This document shows, piece after piece, positions 34,186 to 48,204 of a stretch of DNA of 64,000 nucleotides (position 1 is its first letter; every line of letters begins with the position of its first letter). The position numbers and the translations under genes are program-made. The notes beneath the pieces are model-generated. The model ran no database searches and had not been told where the DNA came from. It saw nothing but the letters and a program-made list of their open reading frames with translations. The stretch is from contig NC_066833.1 in NCBI RefSeq assembly GCF_001640805.2, forward strand, positions 4,006,471-4,070,470, written 5' to 3'. Source of the stretch: Lates calcarifer (Eukaryota > Chordata > Actinopteri > Centropomidae).

Positions 34186-35979
34186 CATATCACCATAAAA
34201 GGTGACAACTATTTTTTTTCCTGCTGCTCCAAAGTGGCCAATAACAAAAACAGCTCTTGCAGGTTTTTAGATTTCTTCAACCACAAATCAGATTAGACAC
34301 CATGTAATGTTTCAAGAACAGCACAGTTATAAATATAATGTAGATGTAGGCAGAAGTGAGTAGGTTAAAGCTATTTCTTTAATTTCTTTTGACATCATCT
34401 TAACAATAGACACAAATCTCTTTCTGCTATTTTGTTGCCTCCTTATTCTCCTTTATTATCTGTTTTCTAACATTATTTTAAGATGAGTGTCCCTCAGTAT
34501 GTCGACTGTCTCATCACAATTGAGCTGAGAAAGCTGGAGCAGACAGGTTCTGCTTTCTGTCGTCGTGTCTCAGAGGTATATCTGGCGCACTCTTTTTGTT
34601 TGAATGTATGTGAAATTGATTTAGCGGCTGTAATGATGTGCTCAGTCAAGGCAAATGAGTCAGACAAACTAAAGAGAAGTCTGGTGTGTTTATATAACGT
34701 CCACAGGAGGATGAATGAGGGGTGTTTTACAGTGTTCAGCTGCTCAGATGCTTTCATACCCTGAACCTGCTGGATCCTGTCAACAACCTGTTAATGAAGG
34801 ATCAACAGAAATGCTCAACACTTCAGAGAGGCTGATTTAAATTTCATGCGAGACACTGAACATGGAGCCACTGGTCTTAAACAACAGCCCTAACAAGACA
34901 ATTATGCTCTGTCTCACTGTCTCTCACACACACATATCAGATTAATGTCAGGTTCCTGAAGAGATGGGGAGGATGAGAACAAGATGCGAACACCGCTCAA
35001 GTGTCGCACAATTAATCTACAGGGAGAATTACAATGCAGTGATAGTCATGTGTGACAGGATTTAAATGACAGAGGATTGACTCTCTCCTGGAGGGAGGAG
35101 TCAAGTGATGAATGTTTCCCACGGGCAAACTTGAACTTTGATAAATTAGCATAGTGCAGGGCACTAAGGCTTCCTCCAGTGGAAATAAAGACCTTCGCTT
35201 TTTTGCTCAATCAAGCCTCTATATTTTTGTGTAATACTTCAGTTTCAGTACCTGCAAAACTATTGACATTCACATCAGCCCCAGCTGTACTTTGTGTTTC
35301 TTGCTAATCAGCTACTAACAGCCCTTTACCTGCATTGGAGAACATGTTTAGTGACAATGTGTGAAAGCAACTGTCAACTTCGACACTGACTACAGGTTTT
35401 ACATTTGGGTTGTGCCTTTTAAAATACAATGAGTGCAGTGGTGCGAACACGCCTAGAAATAACAGTGAGGTGAAACCCAAAGCTGTTTTCAGTATCTCAC
35501 TGTACTGAGGCAGAAGAATGTAACACTAAGTAAATGACGGCACTTCCTGTCAGTCTGCGTGTGTGTGAACACAAGCTGCACTGGTGTTATGACGGTTAAA
35601 TACCAGAAGTTGTTTGTGTGGGTATGTGCACTGCAAGAGGGTGCACCAAAATATCATATGAGAATGAAGGAATCTAGGTGAGAGTTCTGATGCAGATAAT
35701 AGATCAGAAAGAAACATTTTGTAAGTAATATTAATTTCTTTTCAGTTTGAAATGATCAGTCTAAGAGGTCATTTTCTACTTCATCTAATCTCAAACAATT
35801 AAAATACCTCAGCTATATTTAGAACTGTTTGCATCTTCTGTATTCTCTTTAAATTAGCATTTCATCAAGGTTTTAAGTCAATAACAGTAAACAACCCCCC
35901 AGATGTTGTTTTAAAAGTGGCATATCAGTCCTAATGAAATGCTGTGAAACAGTAGAGCTTAGCCAGCAGGGATGGATGC

Positions 35980-36165
35980 AGTAATTTATTCTCTTGTATT
36001 TTCTCTCCTAGGCAGCTGGGATAGGTGGCACAAATATAGCGTTTTAATTAAAAACTGCTGAGACACAGCGATCCTGGAGGAAGACTTGGCAGTCGCTGAC
36101 AAGTCTTCCCATTCCTATGGTGTGTAGGCAGCAGCACGCTATGGTGCGCCTAATTCAGTCGAAAA
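35980..36165. other. Possible conserved non-coding element
   Basis: A non-repetitive segment with a 12-base palindrome TTTTAATTAAAA (36042-36053), homeodomain-like TAATTA cores and the perfect hairpin at 36079-36109. It has no coding frame. Conservation is only guessed from texture. Confidence 0.2.
36079..36109. repeat. Perfect 10-bp hairpin with 11-base loop
   Basis: Arms GGAAGACTTG (36079-36088) and CAAGTCTTCC (36100-36109) are exactly complementary; the loop is GCAGTCGCTGA. The stem is too short for a microRNA precursor. Confidence 0.8.
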
Positions 36166-37139
36166 AAACCAATAACAGGAACCCAATTATTACCTTTACA
36201 GGGAGCCAAAATTCTCTCCAAACTCTCTTGTTGTCTGCTGCTCTTGTGAGTTTATTTTAGTCTCTTTTCGAGTTGTTGCAGGGTCTGATGAAGTCGTGCA
36301 GGGTAACAACAGTTTGATATATTGATCAATAAGTCACCCCTCGTAGATGAGACTTCCAAAACCTTCAAATAAATGATTAAAAATGCTTTATGTAACTGAC
36401 GTATTTAGATCTTTTTATCTTTTTTGGAAAAGCTGGACCTCATTTTTGTTCAAGTAAATAATCCCCTTGTCATAGATTGCATATGTCTACTGATTGTTAC
36501 CAGAAAAACAGCAAATGTCTTTCTTCTAAAAACTGTCTAAAAATGTGCACCATTATTTCTGCCTTTTCATACCACGTACTTTCAGGGCAGCTATAAACAC
36601 GTTTGTCATCTTGATATGATCAAACAAGACTGGGCCCCCAAACTTTAAGTTCATTTTAAAACTGTATCCAGCATGTTTCTGCATTTGGTTATGTTGTGTG
36701 TATTTGAGGTGATGCCTTTTTTACAGGTGTGATTTCAACAATAACTACAACTATCAAGTGATTGAATATTTAGTTTCCACGTGCATAGCTGCAAGTCCTG
36801 TGTCTAATCCTTTGTCCTTTTAAATATCGTAGGATTGTGTTTATTTCTTTTTGTGTATTTTGTGTATCGTAACATTACTATAATATATTATATAATATAA
36901 ACGTCTGAGCTCATATGAGTGTAGCACTTTATTGGCCATGGAAATGCCTCTGTCAGGGTAACATGATTTTACAAAGTGCTGCCTCATTCCCAAACAGCAT
37001 TTGCACTCTCTGGTACCGAGGCACTTAATGTACGCTCATATTACTCCGCAGCCCTGCAAATATTCACTTTCTCTACCATTCACTTCAATTGAAGCCTGCA
37101 TGACTGACAAATTAAAGCATGCATTTCCTGTGCTGGTGC

Positions 37140-37340
37140 ACTGTGAAGCTGGCTCTAATAGACGCAACTGTCATCAGTGAAATCACACCATCTGCCAATA
37201 GAAACGAAACTCAAGACTGCATTGAGATTATAGCATTCTAGCCAATTAAATTGGGTTGATGTGAGGTGTCAGCATTTGTTTGCCTTGCCAGACAATTCCA
37301 TGTTATTCACCATAAAGTCAGATATTTCAGAGCACCCTGG
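37140..37340. other. Possible conserved non-coding element
   Basis: A non-repetitive segment with a near-perfect palindrome CCAATTAAATTGG (37242-37254) holding two inverted CCAAT motifs. No coding frame or promoter context. Confidence 0.18.
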
Positions 37341-39339
37341 AGGCCTAGGGGATTTAAAGTCCAAATGAAAATCACATTTAGTCATAATAATGCTAACAGG
37401 TTTTTATATATTGTTAATACTGGTCTGGTACTGGAAATATAACAAATGGTTCTTTTTGTCTCAGCCAGCTGGAAGGGCGTGTCAGACAAAGCAAACAAAC
37501 GAGCCATGGGCAGACGGTGTGTTTTTGGTGGTACTGAGGAGTAAGGAGCGGTGAACTGGACAAGAGGCACAATTGCAGGTAAGTTTATATACCTGTTTAA
37601 TGTGCTGCAGCTGAGCAGGTAATTATCTCCTTCTTATCTAACTTAGCCTAGCCTGCAGACTGATGTTAGCTGTGGACTTTTCCTTGGTGAATGTTTGTTT
37701 GGTGACTAATTCAACAAGCTGAGGTGCAGGACAAGACATGTGTTCATGTTTGTTAGTTAGATCAGAGGGAGACTTCGGCAGCAAAACTATTGTTGTTCTA
37801 GTTGTTCAGGCTGTTTGACTGGCTGTATCCAAATAATTTCCCCTTCTACGTAGATGGACACCTGAATGGTATTTTGTTGAAGTAATGCACATCTAGGGGA
37901 AAAGTCAGGTGACACTGAAACAGAGTGACATCCAGATCCCCTCCCTTTTTCCAGAGTACACCCCACAGAGTACACACCAGAAATGAGAAATAAGGGAGGA
38001 GGGAGGAGATCTGGGTGAATGGATGGGTCAACAAAACATTAGATGTTCACACACAAGCTCGCTGTTTGTTTCCTGTTTCCAACAGACAGACAGTGTTGTT
38101 TTGTAAAGCATAACTACAATTGTTACTTCTTCCATGTTCTTCGTTCTAGAGGGAATGGACAAACAACATATTTTGTCTTTTAATTTGGAGGACTTTTTAA
38201 ATAAGGCTCAGGGGTAGGTGAGGAGATTGGCCATGCAGTCTTATGCTCGAAAGTAGTTCCATGATTAAATGGAGCTTTGAAGCAAAGAATTTTAATTGTT
38301 TTTTTTTTTTTTTCCAAATGAGTTGAGTTCCTCAGGAAATCAGTTTTGCCCTACTTGAAATCTTGCTGATTTAACCAGATGTGCCTCATCACCAGAGGAC
38401 CAGCAGAGAGGCATTTTGATGAAAATGTATCTCAGTATCTCCACTGAGGAAGAAGTAAATAAACTAATACTTGTATCATCTTCAGTATAAAATAAACAGC
38501 ATATTTAGCATTGTTTGTTATCAGCAATGCTGTAAATCGTAATATGACACATGAGGAAAAAGCATTGCTGTTTCTGTTTATTTTCTGTTTTTCAACTCTT
38601 CAGTTTATGGGGATATTTTCATCGGGGTTGCCTTCTCCTCTGTAATTGGTTATCTAGACTTCCACAGTGGGGCTTGTACACTAAAGCATGCTAATCACAT
38701 TAAGAGTGCAGCTTTTGGGCGATGGAAGAACAGTACATGAGTGTGTTTACTCCCAGCAGCTGGAATACATCCACGACCAGCAGCGGAAATGAAAGAAAAT
38801 GATCCAGGATGATCACATAAGGCTTAAGGGCCAAACTAATCAGATGACCATTCAGCTGGGGATTCACTAATTTGCTAATTGCCCATTCAGCCTTCTCTTT
38901 TCCTCTTACAACACTGTCTGTGTACTTCTGATATGAGGGACAGGGTGTTTCACTGATGTTTGGGTCAGCATCTGTCTCATTATTTCTCATTTCTGGTGTG
39001 TTGGAAAAAGGGATTTGTCTTGATTATATCAAAATGTGTTTCCAGAGAAAGGGCATTGCAAGGTCATGAATATAAAACTTTTCATCAGTTAGACATGGTA
39101 GCGGATACAGTGATGTACAGTAATACTCAATATAAGAGCAAGACTTGTGACAATATAATAACATGTATTTTTAATGTTATGTATTCTTTCAAAGTAAATT
39201 TAAAAATTGATAATTTTTAACTCCGGTAAAAGTTTATTTAAATGTAACTGTTCATAATGATATTGAGTGTATCTCTAGAAACATATCCTGTTCACACATT
39301 CAGCTCTGCTGGGTAATATCTAGAAAGGTTCAGGTTTGC

Positions 39340-39560
39340 TGTGCATGTGTGAAAACAGCTCAAGAGGCTTCTTTAGATTTGCTTGGCTGGTGGGGAGACA
39401 CAGGATATTTAACCTCTGAGGGGTCGTTATTGAAGATTCTGATGTTACTTGGTTCATTGGCGCTCCTGGCTATTGCGACAACAGTCACTGGAGTCAGATG
39501 AGGCCGCCTTGTAGTTGTTGAGATATTTCAAGTGTAGGCTTATCAGATTGACATTCCCAT
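39340..39560 (+). repeat. Dispersed repeat, pair with 55.9 kb
   Basis: Shares ordered blocks with 55930-56080: 'GGCTTCTT(T/C)AG', 'CTGGTGGGGAGAC.CAGG', 'ATTTAACCT' and 'GGGGTC'. Recalled as a widespread teleost repeat; class uncertain. Confidence 0.55.
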
Positions 39561-40523
39561 CCCCAGGGCCACACTGCTAATGGGGACAAAAACTGAATAG
39601 TCCAAAGTCCAAATGGAAAAATAAGTTGAATTGTGATGTGTTTGTGTGTGATGTATTTATGATGACGATGTACAACTGGTGTGTGTGCATGTCTACAGTA
39701 TAATCGCATGTGTCCTTGTGTGATTGCGGGTGTCTCTACAGTACACTGGGGATCATGGTTTGGAAGAATGGCAAATGACTGATTTGAATGTCAAATTGTT
39801 GTGAGCACAAAGGTCTTTGTGACATTTCCATTTCAGAGCAGTGAACTCTGCCATTCTGCAGTCTGCTGCTGCTGTTATAGTCTGCCCAGATGTCCACTGT
39901 CTGCTAATAATACAGATAAACCTCAGACCTCTGCTGCTGACTGCTTGCATCTGCTCATCTCACTTCATTTTCACATTAAGGAGAACCTGCAGCTCCTGCC
40001 TTCACACTTTCAGAGAGGGTGGCCTGAAGAAAAGTGAGGTTTACAGCCTGAGGAAAAACACTTCTCAGGTTGCCGGTCTACAGCTTGATAAAGTGGTAGA
40101 ATCTCCCACCTCTATCCTACACTGCCTCTCTCAGGAGTGACCAACAATTCTGTCTACATTGCCAAGTTCAGGCTCAGCTTAATAATTTATGAAAGGCCTT
40201 AAAATGGTTTTTCTGAGGAGTGTAAGAAATGTTTTTTAAATGCTACAAAGCTTAATAAAAAATGTATGACATGGAAGGAAAGAAGGATAAAAAACCAGTA
40301 GCAGAACATGTGTGAAGGTAGAGAGGCAGTGTAGCATCAGGGACTCTAACTGGTCATCTGGAGCAGCAGGAGTTTTCCCGGTGGGCTGTTTGACCTGCCG
40401 GGCTGGCGGGGAAATGAAAAGATAAAATGTCCCATGCTGAGTGAGCCTCTCGTGAGCCTATCTTTGTCCCTCCACCAGCCTCTCCATTGTTCCTTATAAA
40501 CTGAAATGATAGTTGATAGTCTC

Positions 40524-40530
<7 letters not shown>

Positions 40531-40582
<52 letters not shown>
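40531..40582. repeat. (TA)26 microsatellite
   Basis: Twenty-six uninterrupted TA units. A minus-strand frame of alternating Ile and Tyr codons across it is an artefact. Confidence 0.95.
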
Positions 40583-40584
<2 letters not shown>

Positions 40585-41744
40585 GAGAAGGGGGGTTAGC
40601 TTGACCAATTAATATGAAGATATGAAACTGAGAATTGAAAACAAATTGAAAGTAGTCCCTTGAGACTGATTGATTACCTCTGGTTTTCTTGCTTATAAGT
40701 AAATGAGGTGGACAAAATATTAGAAACACCTTGCCACGTTTCTGTAAAACATTGGTTACTATGATAAAGACTGAGAGATGGGGGTATGGGGTGTACTCTA
40801 GCAACCTTCAACTTTACACTTCATTAGGCATTGTTGACTAGCTGCAGTAGAAGTAATGGAGATGAAAGGTGGAGAATCTGAAGCATTTTAAAACATCACA
40901 GAATTGAAAAGCAGACACTGGACAAAACTAACGTCTGCTGATAGTCAAAGTTCAGGGGTTAGGTTTTGTTCAGACAGGTTCTTTTTAAAGAGGAGGTGCA
41001 GTGTAAGTGAGAACTGAGGTTGTTCCAAACATTTCTCTGAGAAGTATTTATTTAATGCCATGCTAGCTGCTAGCTTTGTGATGATGCATTGATGTAAATT
41101 TATTGTTGGAATTTAGTTTAACTTTGCAGCATTTGTAGCATATTTTTGTTATGAATGCATGAGTAGACAGTCAGTCTCAAAACCATCCAAGTATTTGACT
41201 ATATGTTCAAATTACATGTAAAGAAACAACTTTATAAGAGATCAAAGATGACAGCCAGATTACCTCAGTGTTGGTAAGACTCCAGTTTACTCTTCTTTTA
41301 CTTCAGACATGGTGCTTATTACTCTGTGTTTTGCACATTCAAGCAGCTGCAAATTTGGAGGTCTAATGCATTGGAATATTTTAAATCCAATTTATGCATT
41401 TGTTTGAAATTAAAGATTAAATAATTGACGTGGACCTTTTGAATTATTCAAAGGGTGCTTGGGAAACTGAGGTCAGCAGGATGAGGCCACAGATCTGTAG
41501 TGCAAATTTCATACATTACCATGTTGTAAAAACTCAAGGGAGAGTCTACAACAGAGGACACTGAGTGGGCAAAGGATACACAGGTGGCACAGGGATAAAG
41601 TACTCTTCATTTAGTATTCTTTTTAAATTACATCTGCCCCAACAAGTTTACCAATCTACATGAAACCTGAATTTCTGCTCCTACAGCGGTAGGGAATATG
41701 CCCCCAACTGTTAAACATCACCACAGAAGAATAACTAACTAAAC

Positions 41745-42095
41745 CTTTTATGATGTGACAATACTATGGTAAAGGTTTGGTTGGTTAAAGGCACAAAAAC
41801 AATTTGGTTAGGTCAAGTGAAAGATCATGGTTTGAGTTAAATCAGATACTTTAAGTTTAGGGGACCTTTGTCACCATGGTTACAATAATAAACACGTGGT
41901 TAAGGTTATAGAACAGTCAGTCAAGGTTAAAGGAAACAGCATTGACTGTCATTTTGAAACACTGTCCATCATTTGTCGACCTATCCACGCCACGATAAAG
42001 GGGACTTTGATGTGTCAGCTGACTTCCTCCTTTACTTCTGTCATTCCTACGACCACCAGAGGGCATGGTCACTGGAACGTGAAAATGTTTTTTCT
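41745..42095 (+). repeat. Dispersed repeat family R3, copy 1
   Basis: Matches 48205-48470 and 55630-55885 in order: 'GTGACAAT(A/G)CTATGG', 'TTACAATAATAAACA', 'GACC.ATCC', and a final 'CCA(C/G)(T/C)AGAGGG..T(G/T)GTCACTGGA' block (the last block is missing from the 55.6 kb copy). Confidence 0.6.
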
Positions 42096-42662
42096 ACTGA
42101 AGGGACTGAAGCCATCTCACGAAGATAAAAATGTGTATGTTCTCTTGCTGTATTTGTTACTGCAAATTATCAGAGCTGTAAAACCATCCTCACGTCATGC
42201 ACTACAGCACGCTGATTTTTTTGGGCAGCTGTTTAGAATTCTTCAAAACTTTGGTTTGATTCATATTGCATGGTGCACATTCATTACTGTCCATAATATA
42301 ACAGATTTCATCCTCTGAATATGCAGCTAAATTCTTCCTTCCACTCTGTGTTCAACTCATCATGGTTGAGGAGCACGGCTTGTGTTTTCTCATTAACAGT
42401 CAGCATGTGAAAAGTGGAGTGGCTCAGTGGCATCAGAGAGGGATTTACCTCGTAGGATCAAAGCCGTCCTTGATATTAGTGTCCTTCAGTGCCTCCTCTG
42501 CATCCCAGCAGCCCCCACATCCACCCACAGGAGTCAGCCATCTGGGATGATTTCAAGAGTATGTGCTCCAGATTAAGATTAATGAGCATAGGAAATCACT
42601 GCATTGTTTCACCATGACATGTACATAAACTACATATGCATTATGTTTTATTTGGCTATATA

Positions 42663-42680
42663 TGTGTGTGTGTGTGTGTG

Positions 42681-42711
<31 letters not shown>
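42663..42711. repeat. (TG)10 plus (TA)13 compound microsatellite
   Basis: TG units at 42663-42682 followed, after a short T run, by TA units at 42686-42711. Confidence 0.9.
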
Positions 42712-45700
42712 AAGCTGTTATCCTGCACACTGACCTACATTATTCACCTCCACAATATCTGTCAGCCTTAGTTCACATCGACAGTTACTTTACATCTTAA
42801 GTGCTGTTTGGAGCAGCCAGGGAGCTGCTGCATTAACACACTGATGATGGAAGAAAGTCATGTACTGATATTATTGGGCCAGAAAATGTCATGACTGACA
42901 TAAGATAAAGTCAGTCAATAAATTGATTTTCAGCGATTCGCTTTGTCCACAGTGTCAGCAGATGAAGAAAATGTTTATTCCTATAAGCAGCAGATAGGCA
43001 GCTTCATCACTCTGCCCCAACAGAGCCTGCTTGTTAATTAATGAATAAAAAACTGTGCCCTAGAGTGCATTATAAATAGGAATTTCTGCTTGCCTCTGCT
43101 AATGTTGACTTCATTTCAAAGATGCTTGCAAAGCCATGTTGTGTTTCTGGGTGACACTGACAAACAGTTTCAGTTAAGAATATAGAATAATTATCACATT
43201 GGCTTTCATCAATCAAATAGATTTCTTTCTGTGTGTTAAAAATCAGATATTGTAGTGTGGGAGCTCAGAGTGATAGCTCAGTATTAACTCATCCTAATGC
43301 CTCTTCTTCCCAGAGGAAATCCAGACTACTCAGTATTCCAGATATGAATCCCCTTATAGACTGGTTTGATGTATCTGGATTGGTTGCGTACATTACAGCA
43401 GTTCAGTAAAAAGGCAGAACAGAGCTGGACTCATACAGGCTAACATACAACTCCTGGTTTCTTTTCTTTCTTGCAAAGGCCTTTCAGACCCAAGTTTTAG
43501 GTCTGCATCATTGTATTTACAGTCAGTAATCACCTCTCTATGTAGCAGGTTTTATAGAGAGCTGATGTGAAACCTGGAGGATGGAGCTTGTGTTGGGGAC
43601 GTCTTCATGAGAGGGAAACTTCTAATCAGAGGGTAGATTGGAGATGGCTAGACATCAGTTAAGGTGGTGAAGGGGTGGAGCTGGATCACACAACATCACG
43701 GTGCTGAAATGACGGCTGAATAACAGCAGAGAGTGAGAACACTTTTAAACCTAGACAGCCTACAAGTGATTGGCTCAAGGCAAGTGTGTCAGGTTGTGAT
43801 GAAATGAGTGGGTGGGGCTTAGACATAGCAGGAGAACTGTGCTTGTGACACAGATGGCATGTGTGGGGAGTTTCATTTGTAAAAACTCATCTAATATTGT
43901 TGTTTATTGTCTGAACATTCACAGGCTAAACGTCACAGCACAATGAAGACGAGTTGAGTCCATGAGCGAGTTGAGGGGTCACTGTTCTGACATTTTAGAC
44001 AACCGATATTATAGGTAAAAAATGGGGGAGAAAAAACTTTAGAAGACAGCGTCTGTGAGTTACAATGCCCAGACTGCTGTGCTTTAAATTTTTATGGGAG
44101 CTGTCCTTCCCTCTGTGCTCTCAAACTAATCTTTGTTAGATCATGAAATTTTCAGTGTCTAATTCCAGTTTTTGTTATGGATGGTAATTTGTTTTTAAAT
44201 ATGCAAAGTAAACCTTAGGAATATGCTTAATTTTATTCAGAAAGATGAAAACGAAATGGATGAATGTTAATTTACACTGAATAACAAGGGCTGATGGTGG
44301 CATACTGTACTGTGCTGGGTTTAGATTTAGCCTAAACATGAGGGATTCACAGAACACATGCATGTAATGCAGCATAATTTCATCTCATTGACATCAGCCT
44401 CACTGTTACTGTCCTCTTTACTTTATTAATTTAGTGCAAGAGGGTACATTTCCCACCGTTGCTGCTTCACCCTAAAAGCATTCGTGTAGTGAGATAAGGG
44501 GTGACTTTTATTGTGAAGCAGCCCAAGGAAACAAAGTGTATTTGTCACGCTGTACAACTGTGGTTATTGATTGACTTCTTTATCAAAGCAACATGGGTTT
44601 GTTTGCCTGCACTGTAAATGGACACAACAGTTGCTCTTCTGTTGTGTTTCTGACAAACTAGCTGCTGTCTGGGACCTGTTGTATGAAACTGCACTTGCTG
44701 TAAAGACTAAAAATCTTCAAGCTTTACAGTTTGAATGTACATTTCTGTTAGTTTTCTGAATTCAAAGATTTTATATTTTGCAAAAATCCTTAAAACTGGA
44801 TGCTTTTAGATGAACTCACCTTGTCTGAGACTATTAAATAATCCTCCATGTGTATGCCTGTTCAGAAACGACTGCTGGCTGATGGAGGAATGAATGTTTG
44901 ATGTCAAGGCCCTCATACAGGAAAAAAAACAACCCACTCTTTTCAGTAATTGAGTCGTCAGCCACTTAGCAGCCGTGAGTGTGCTCCATTATGAAATGTG
45001 CACAAATGTTACCAATGGCTGTGGAGAGCTTCCCTGACTGATTTTTGCGAACTCTTTGATTCATACGTTGCGGGGGAGGTGTTGTTGCAGATGAATGGAG
45101 CGCAGATGAGTAGGTTGGACAGACGGGGAGGTGTATGACTACTGCTGCTATTATTTTCCATAAGCTATCAAGGATGAAAAAAAACAGTCATGTTTCTGGG
45201 TGAGAAACAGCTGAATGTGCTCAAGAGTTGAACCAATGGAGCGGAAAATCTTTTAAGTGTTGTTGTGTTGTTATTGTCCCTCTTCAGCTGCCTTGCTCTC
45301 TTTAAGCCAGCACATCTGTTTTTGGTCCATTTATTACTGCTTCCCACTTCCTGTTTTGCAGTTCTTATATTGATTCTTATTGTGTGTGTGTGGTGGTGTG
45401 TAGTCAGCGATGTGGTGAGGTGTGTGTAGATGGCTTGTTTCTACATGTATAATCGTCCACAACTCAAATGGTAAAGACGCTGATGATGAAACTGGCCCCT
45501 TCCTTGTTGTGGCATATTGACAATGCTGCTCTGTGGTAACGAAGAAAAATGTGAAGTTGAGAGGAAGTGAAACAGCAGGCTGCGGTGCAGACCCACGTGG
45601 AGCCCTCTCTAACTCAACAGTTACAGAGGGTCCCCGACGGTAAAACAAAGAACCAGAGTCTGTTGCAGTAGATGCGTCCTCTGTCTGTCTGCCTCATAGC

Positions 45701-46034
45701 AGGTGTCACATGAAACTGACTGACTTGTGACCTTCACTCGGAGCGTTGCATCTTTTAAATCTACTCACAAACCACTGATGCTGTGATGCTTTTGATGTTG
45801 CAACTGCTGCTTCTCCCTGTGATGAAACCAGCCCAGAGTCTCTCATCACTTGAACGGTTAAAGCCACCTGTGTCCAAGCCCACACACTTCAGGTTTGATA
45901 AATGGGGAAAAAACAGTCAATCAGGAAACTGTAGAGGAAGTTTCTTTTCGAGATTTGCTTTCTTTCTTTCACTGCACAAAGAGGTGATTTGTTTCTGTTG
46001 TATTTCCCCCTTTTTAAAACTGACTCAATAATGG

Positions 46035-46235
46035 CAAATGGTAAACAACTTAGTAACAAACAGCAGACAGACACAGAGAGCAGCTGGTGAACATTTCCCT
46101 TAGGAGATGGTGGAGACCAAAAACAGAGCAAAAAGAGAGGGAATACTGGACTTAGATTCACCAAGTGGCCACAAACCTGACTCTAAATGAATGATAATGT
46201 TGCTCCATAACTACTGGATGTGTAAATAAGTGTGA
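46035..46235 (-). repeat. Dispersed repeat family R4, copy 3
   Basis: On the complement it matches 51.95 and 59.6 kb: 'GTAGTTATGGAGCAAC', 'TTATCATTCAT', 'TGGTCTCCACCA', 'TTCACCAGCTGCTCT', 'GTCTGTCTGCTG'. Confidence 0.6.
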
Positions 46236-48204
46236 CTTCAATGCTGGACAGAAACAGAAGCACTTTCTACACTGGAAAAAAATGATAATAATATAAACGG
46301 TAAAATAATTTTGACCTAACTTATAGGAAGGGGGTTGGTATAAAACATAAAATCCTTCTCATAATCTTTTTAATGAGACTTATAATCGAAATATCCCAAG
46401 CTAGTATGTAAACCAATCTGCTTTTTATTACAAAAGTGGCAATATTCTGCTATTTTTATTCTGTTTGTCTGCCTCTCAAATTAAGCTGAGGGCCATTTGT
46501 TTTTGCTGTTTTGCAGTTTAAGCCCCTTATTTCTCTCATTGCCGATGGCTTGATGTTCAAGTTTCAATTAGTGGAATGTGACTTTATCCCGACCATGTGA
46601 CCTTTGCCTTTACAGTTACGTCATCATCATGGCTGATATAGAGCAGGCCCTTCCTTCCCTCCTCTGACCGCCTCAAATCCACCAACCAGCGGTTGAAAGT
46701 TATCAGCGAATGTCAGACATTCTTTGGGAAGTGGTAGAAACTTGGACCGCATTGTGTTTTTCTCGTCCAACACAATCACATTCCTCTGGGCTACTTAGGA
46801 GAACCAAGGCAGCAGGAGAGCCAATTTCCCTTTCAAGATTAGTTTGTGCCCTGTAGGTTTTTCGCTTGTCCTTCCACTCGTCAGGATTTTCCCCATCTTT
46901 GGGTTGTGGCTTCACAGTGCACCCTCTGCTCATTCCTCTTTTTTCTTTTAAACCAATCCCTCTCTCCTCTGCTTTGTTTGACTGCTGTTCTTGTATTATA
47001 TGGAGTGACAAACTGAACTGAAGTTACAAGAGCCTGGTGTAACTTCCAGACGACAGGATGATGGAAATATGAGAATGAGGGGAGGAGGAGGAGAGAAGAG
47101 AGGAGAAAAAATAATGCACACTCCTCTTGTTTCTCTGGGGATCAGCCTCTTTTAGCTCACATCTACAGTGGCAGGAAGTGATGCAGGATTCTGTGAAATG
47201 AGGCGACAGCACATGTGAAAAGAGAAAGAATCAAAGAAATGTGTGTGTTAGTAATGTTAGTGTTATGAGAAGCTGTGTGGAAAGGGAGGGAGGACAAATG
47301 GATGGACCCTACTGGCTTTATTCATCAATGACTTTACTACAGAAATAGCCAGCAGCACAACAACAGGCCGACACATTGCAGTGACACCTTTAGAGTTGTG
47401 TGACATACTGTGCAGGATGTACTCTGTGTGTGAGACTTTGTGTGTGGGTGTGTGAGGGGGAGAGACAGAGAAACAGAGAGAGAGAGAGTAATGGGGAGAC
47501 CTACAGAAGAAAGAGATAAAACATACAAATTAAGAAAGAGGAGGAGCTTGGTCGAGTTTTATGTACTGGTTTTCCCTCAGGCTTTGACATATGTTAGTTT
47601 TTTTTCCTAAGTAAATGTTTCTTTTTGTCTTGGCCTGAGGGAGTCCTGAATTCTTGCTATTTGAGATTTGTTTGCTTTGTACATGCTAAAGCTTTTTGAT
47701 TATTGAGTTGCACCCATTTTTTTTGTCTTTTGCTGGATTACATCCTTGATTGTTATACATACACCCTTACAATGTGCATTAGCCATATTATAAAGAATTA
47801 AATGCATGGTAATAAAGCAAATTTGAATAGAACTAGAACTGAAAGAGGGTGCAAAGGGGCTGAAACCACAATGACTCAAGGCAACCTGGAGGGTGAGGCC
47901 ATCTCTGTGTAGTCTAATAAAAGTGTTCTGCCATAAAGTTGACTTTTATGGTGTCTATAATGTTCAGTTTTTTACACTGTCATTGAGGTGATAATTTAAT
48001 TTTATTCTTTAGCTTTGAGGTGATAGTTAGAGGTGGTGTTGTAGTGGATTGTGTGGACTACTTCAGTGCATCTCCTGTAAGGCTCCAATGATCTCATTCT
48101 TTACTTCTCTGCTCCAAATTAAATGACAAAAAATGTTGTTTGTCCCTAACACATGGAAGCATTCTTTGATATGACACGTCTGTCCCTCCTAAAATCATAC
48201 ACTG

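Larger units (their letters stand above)
32411..41739. other. Non-coding stretch with repeats and possible conserved elements
   Basis: No gene supported. It contains two minus-oriented copies of a dispersed repeat (32515-32660, 34000-34185), a repeat at 39340-39560, a (TA)26 tract at 40531-40582, a perfect hairpin at 36079-36109 and two segments that look like conserved non-coding DNA (35980-36165, 37140-37340). A sequence at 40690-40800 with GAGGTGGACAAAATATTAGA resembles a DNA-transposon end found again near 56.9 kb. Confidence 0.45.

Noticed and set aside
40346..40804. Minus-strand frame of 152 codons
   Set aside because: It crosses the (TA)26 tract as alternating Ile-Tyr codons; no domain and no gene context.
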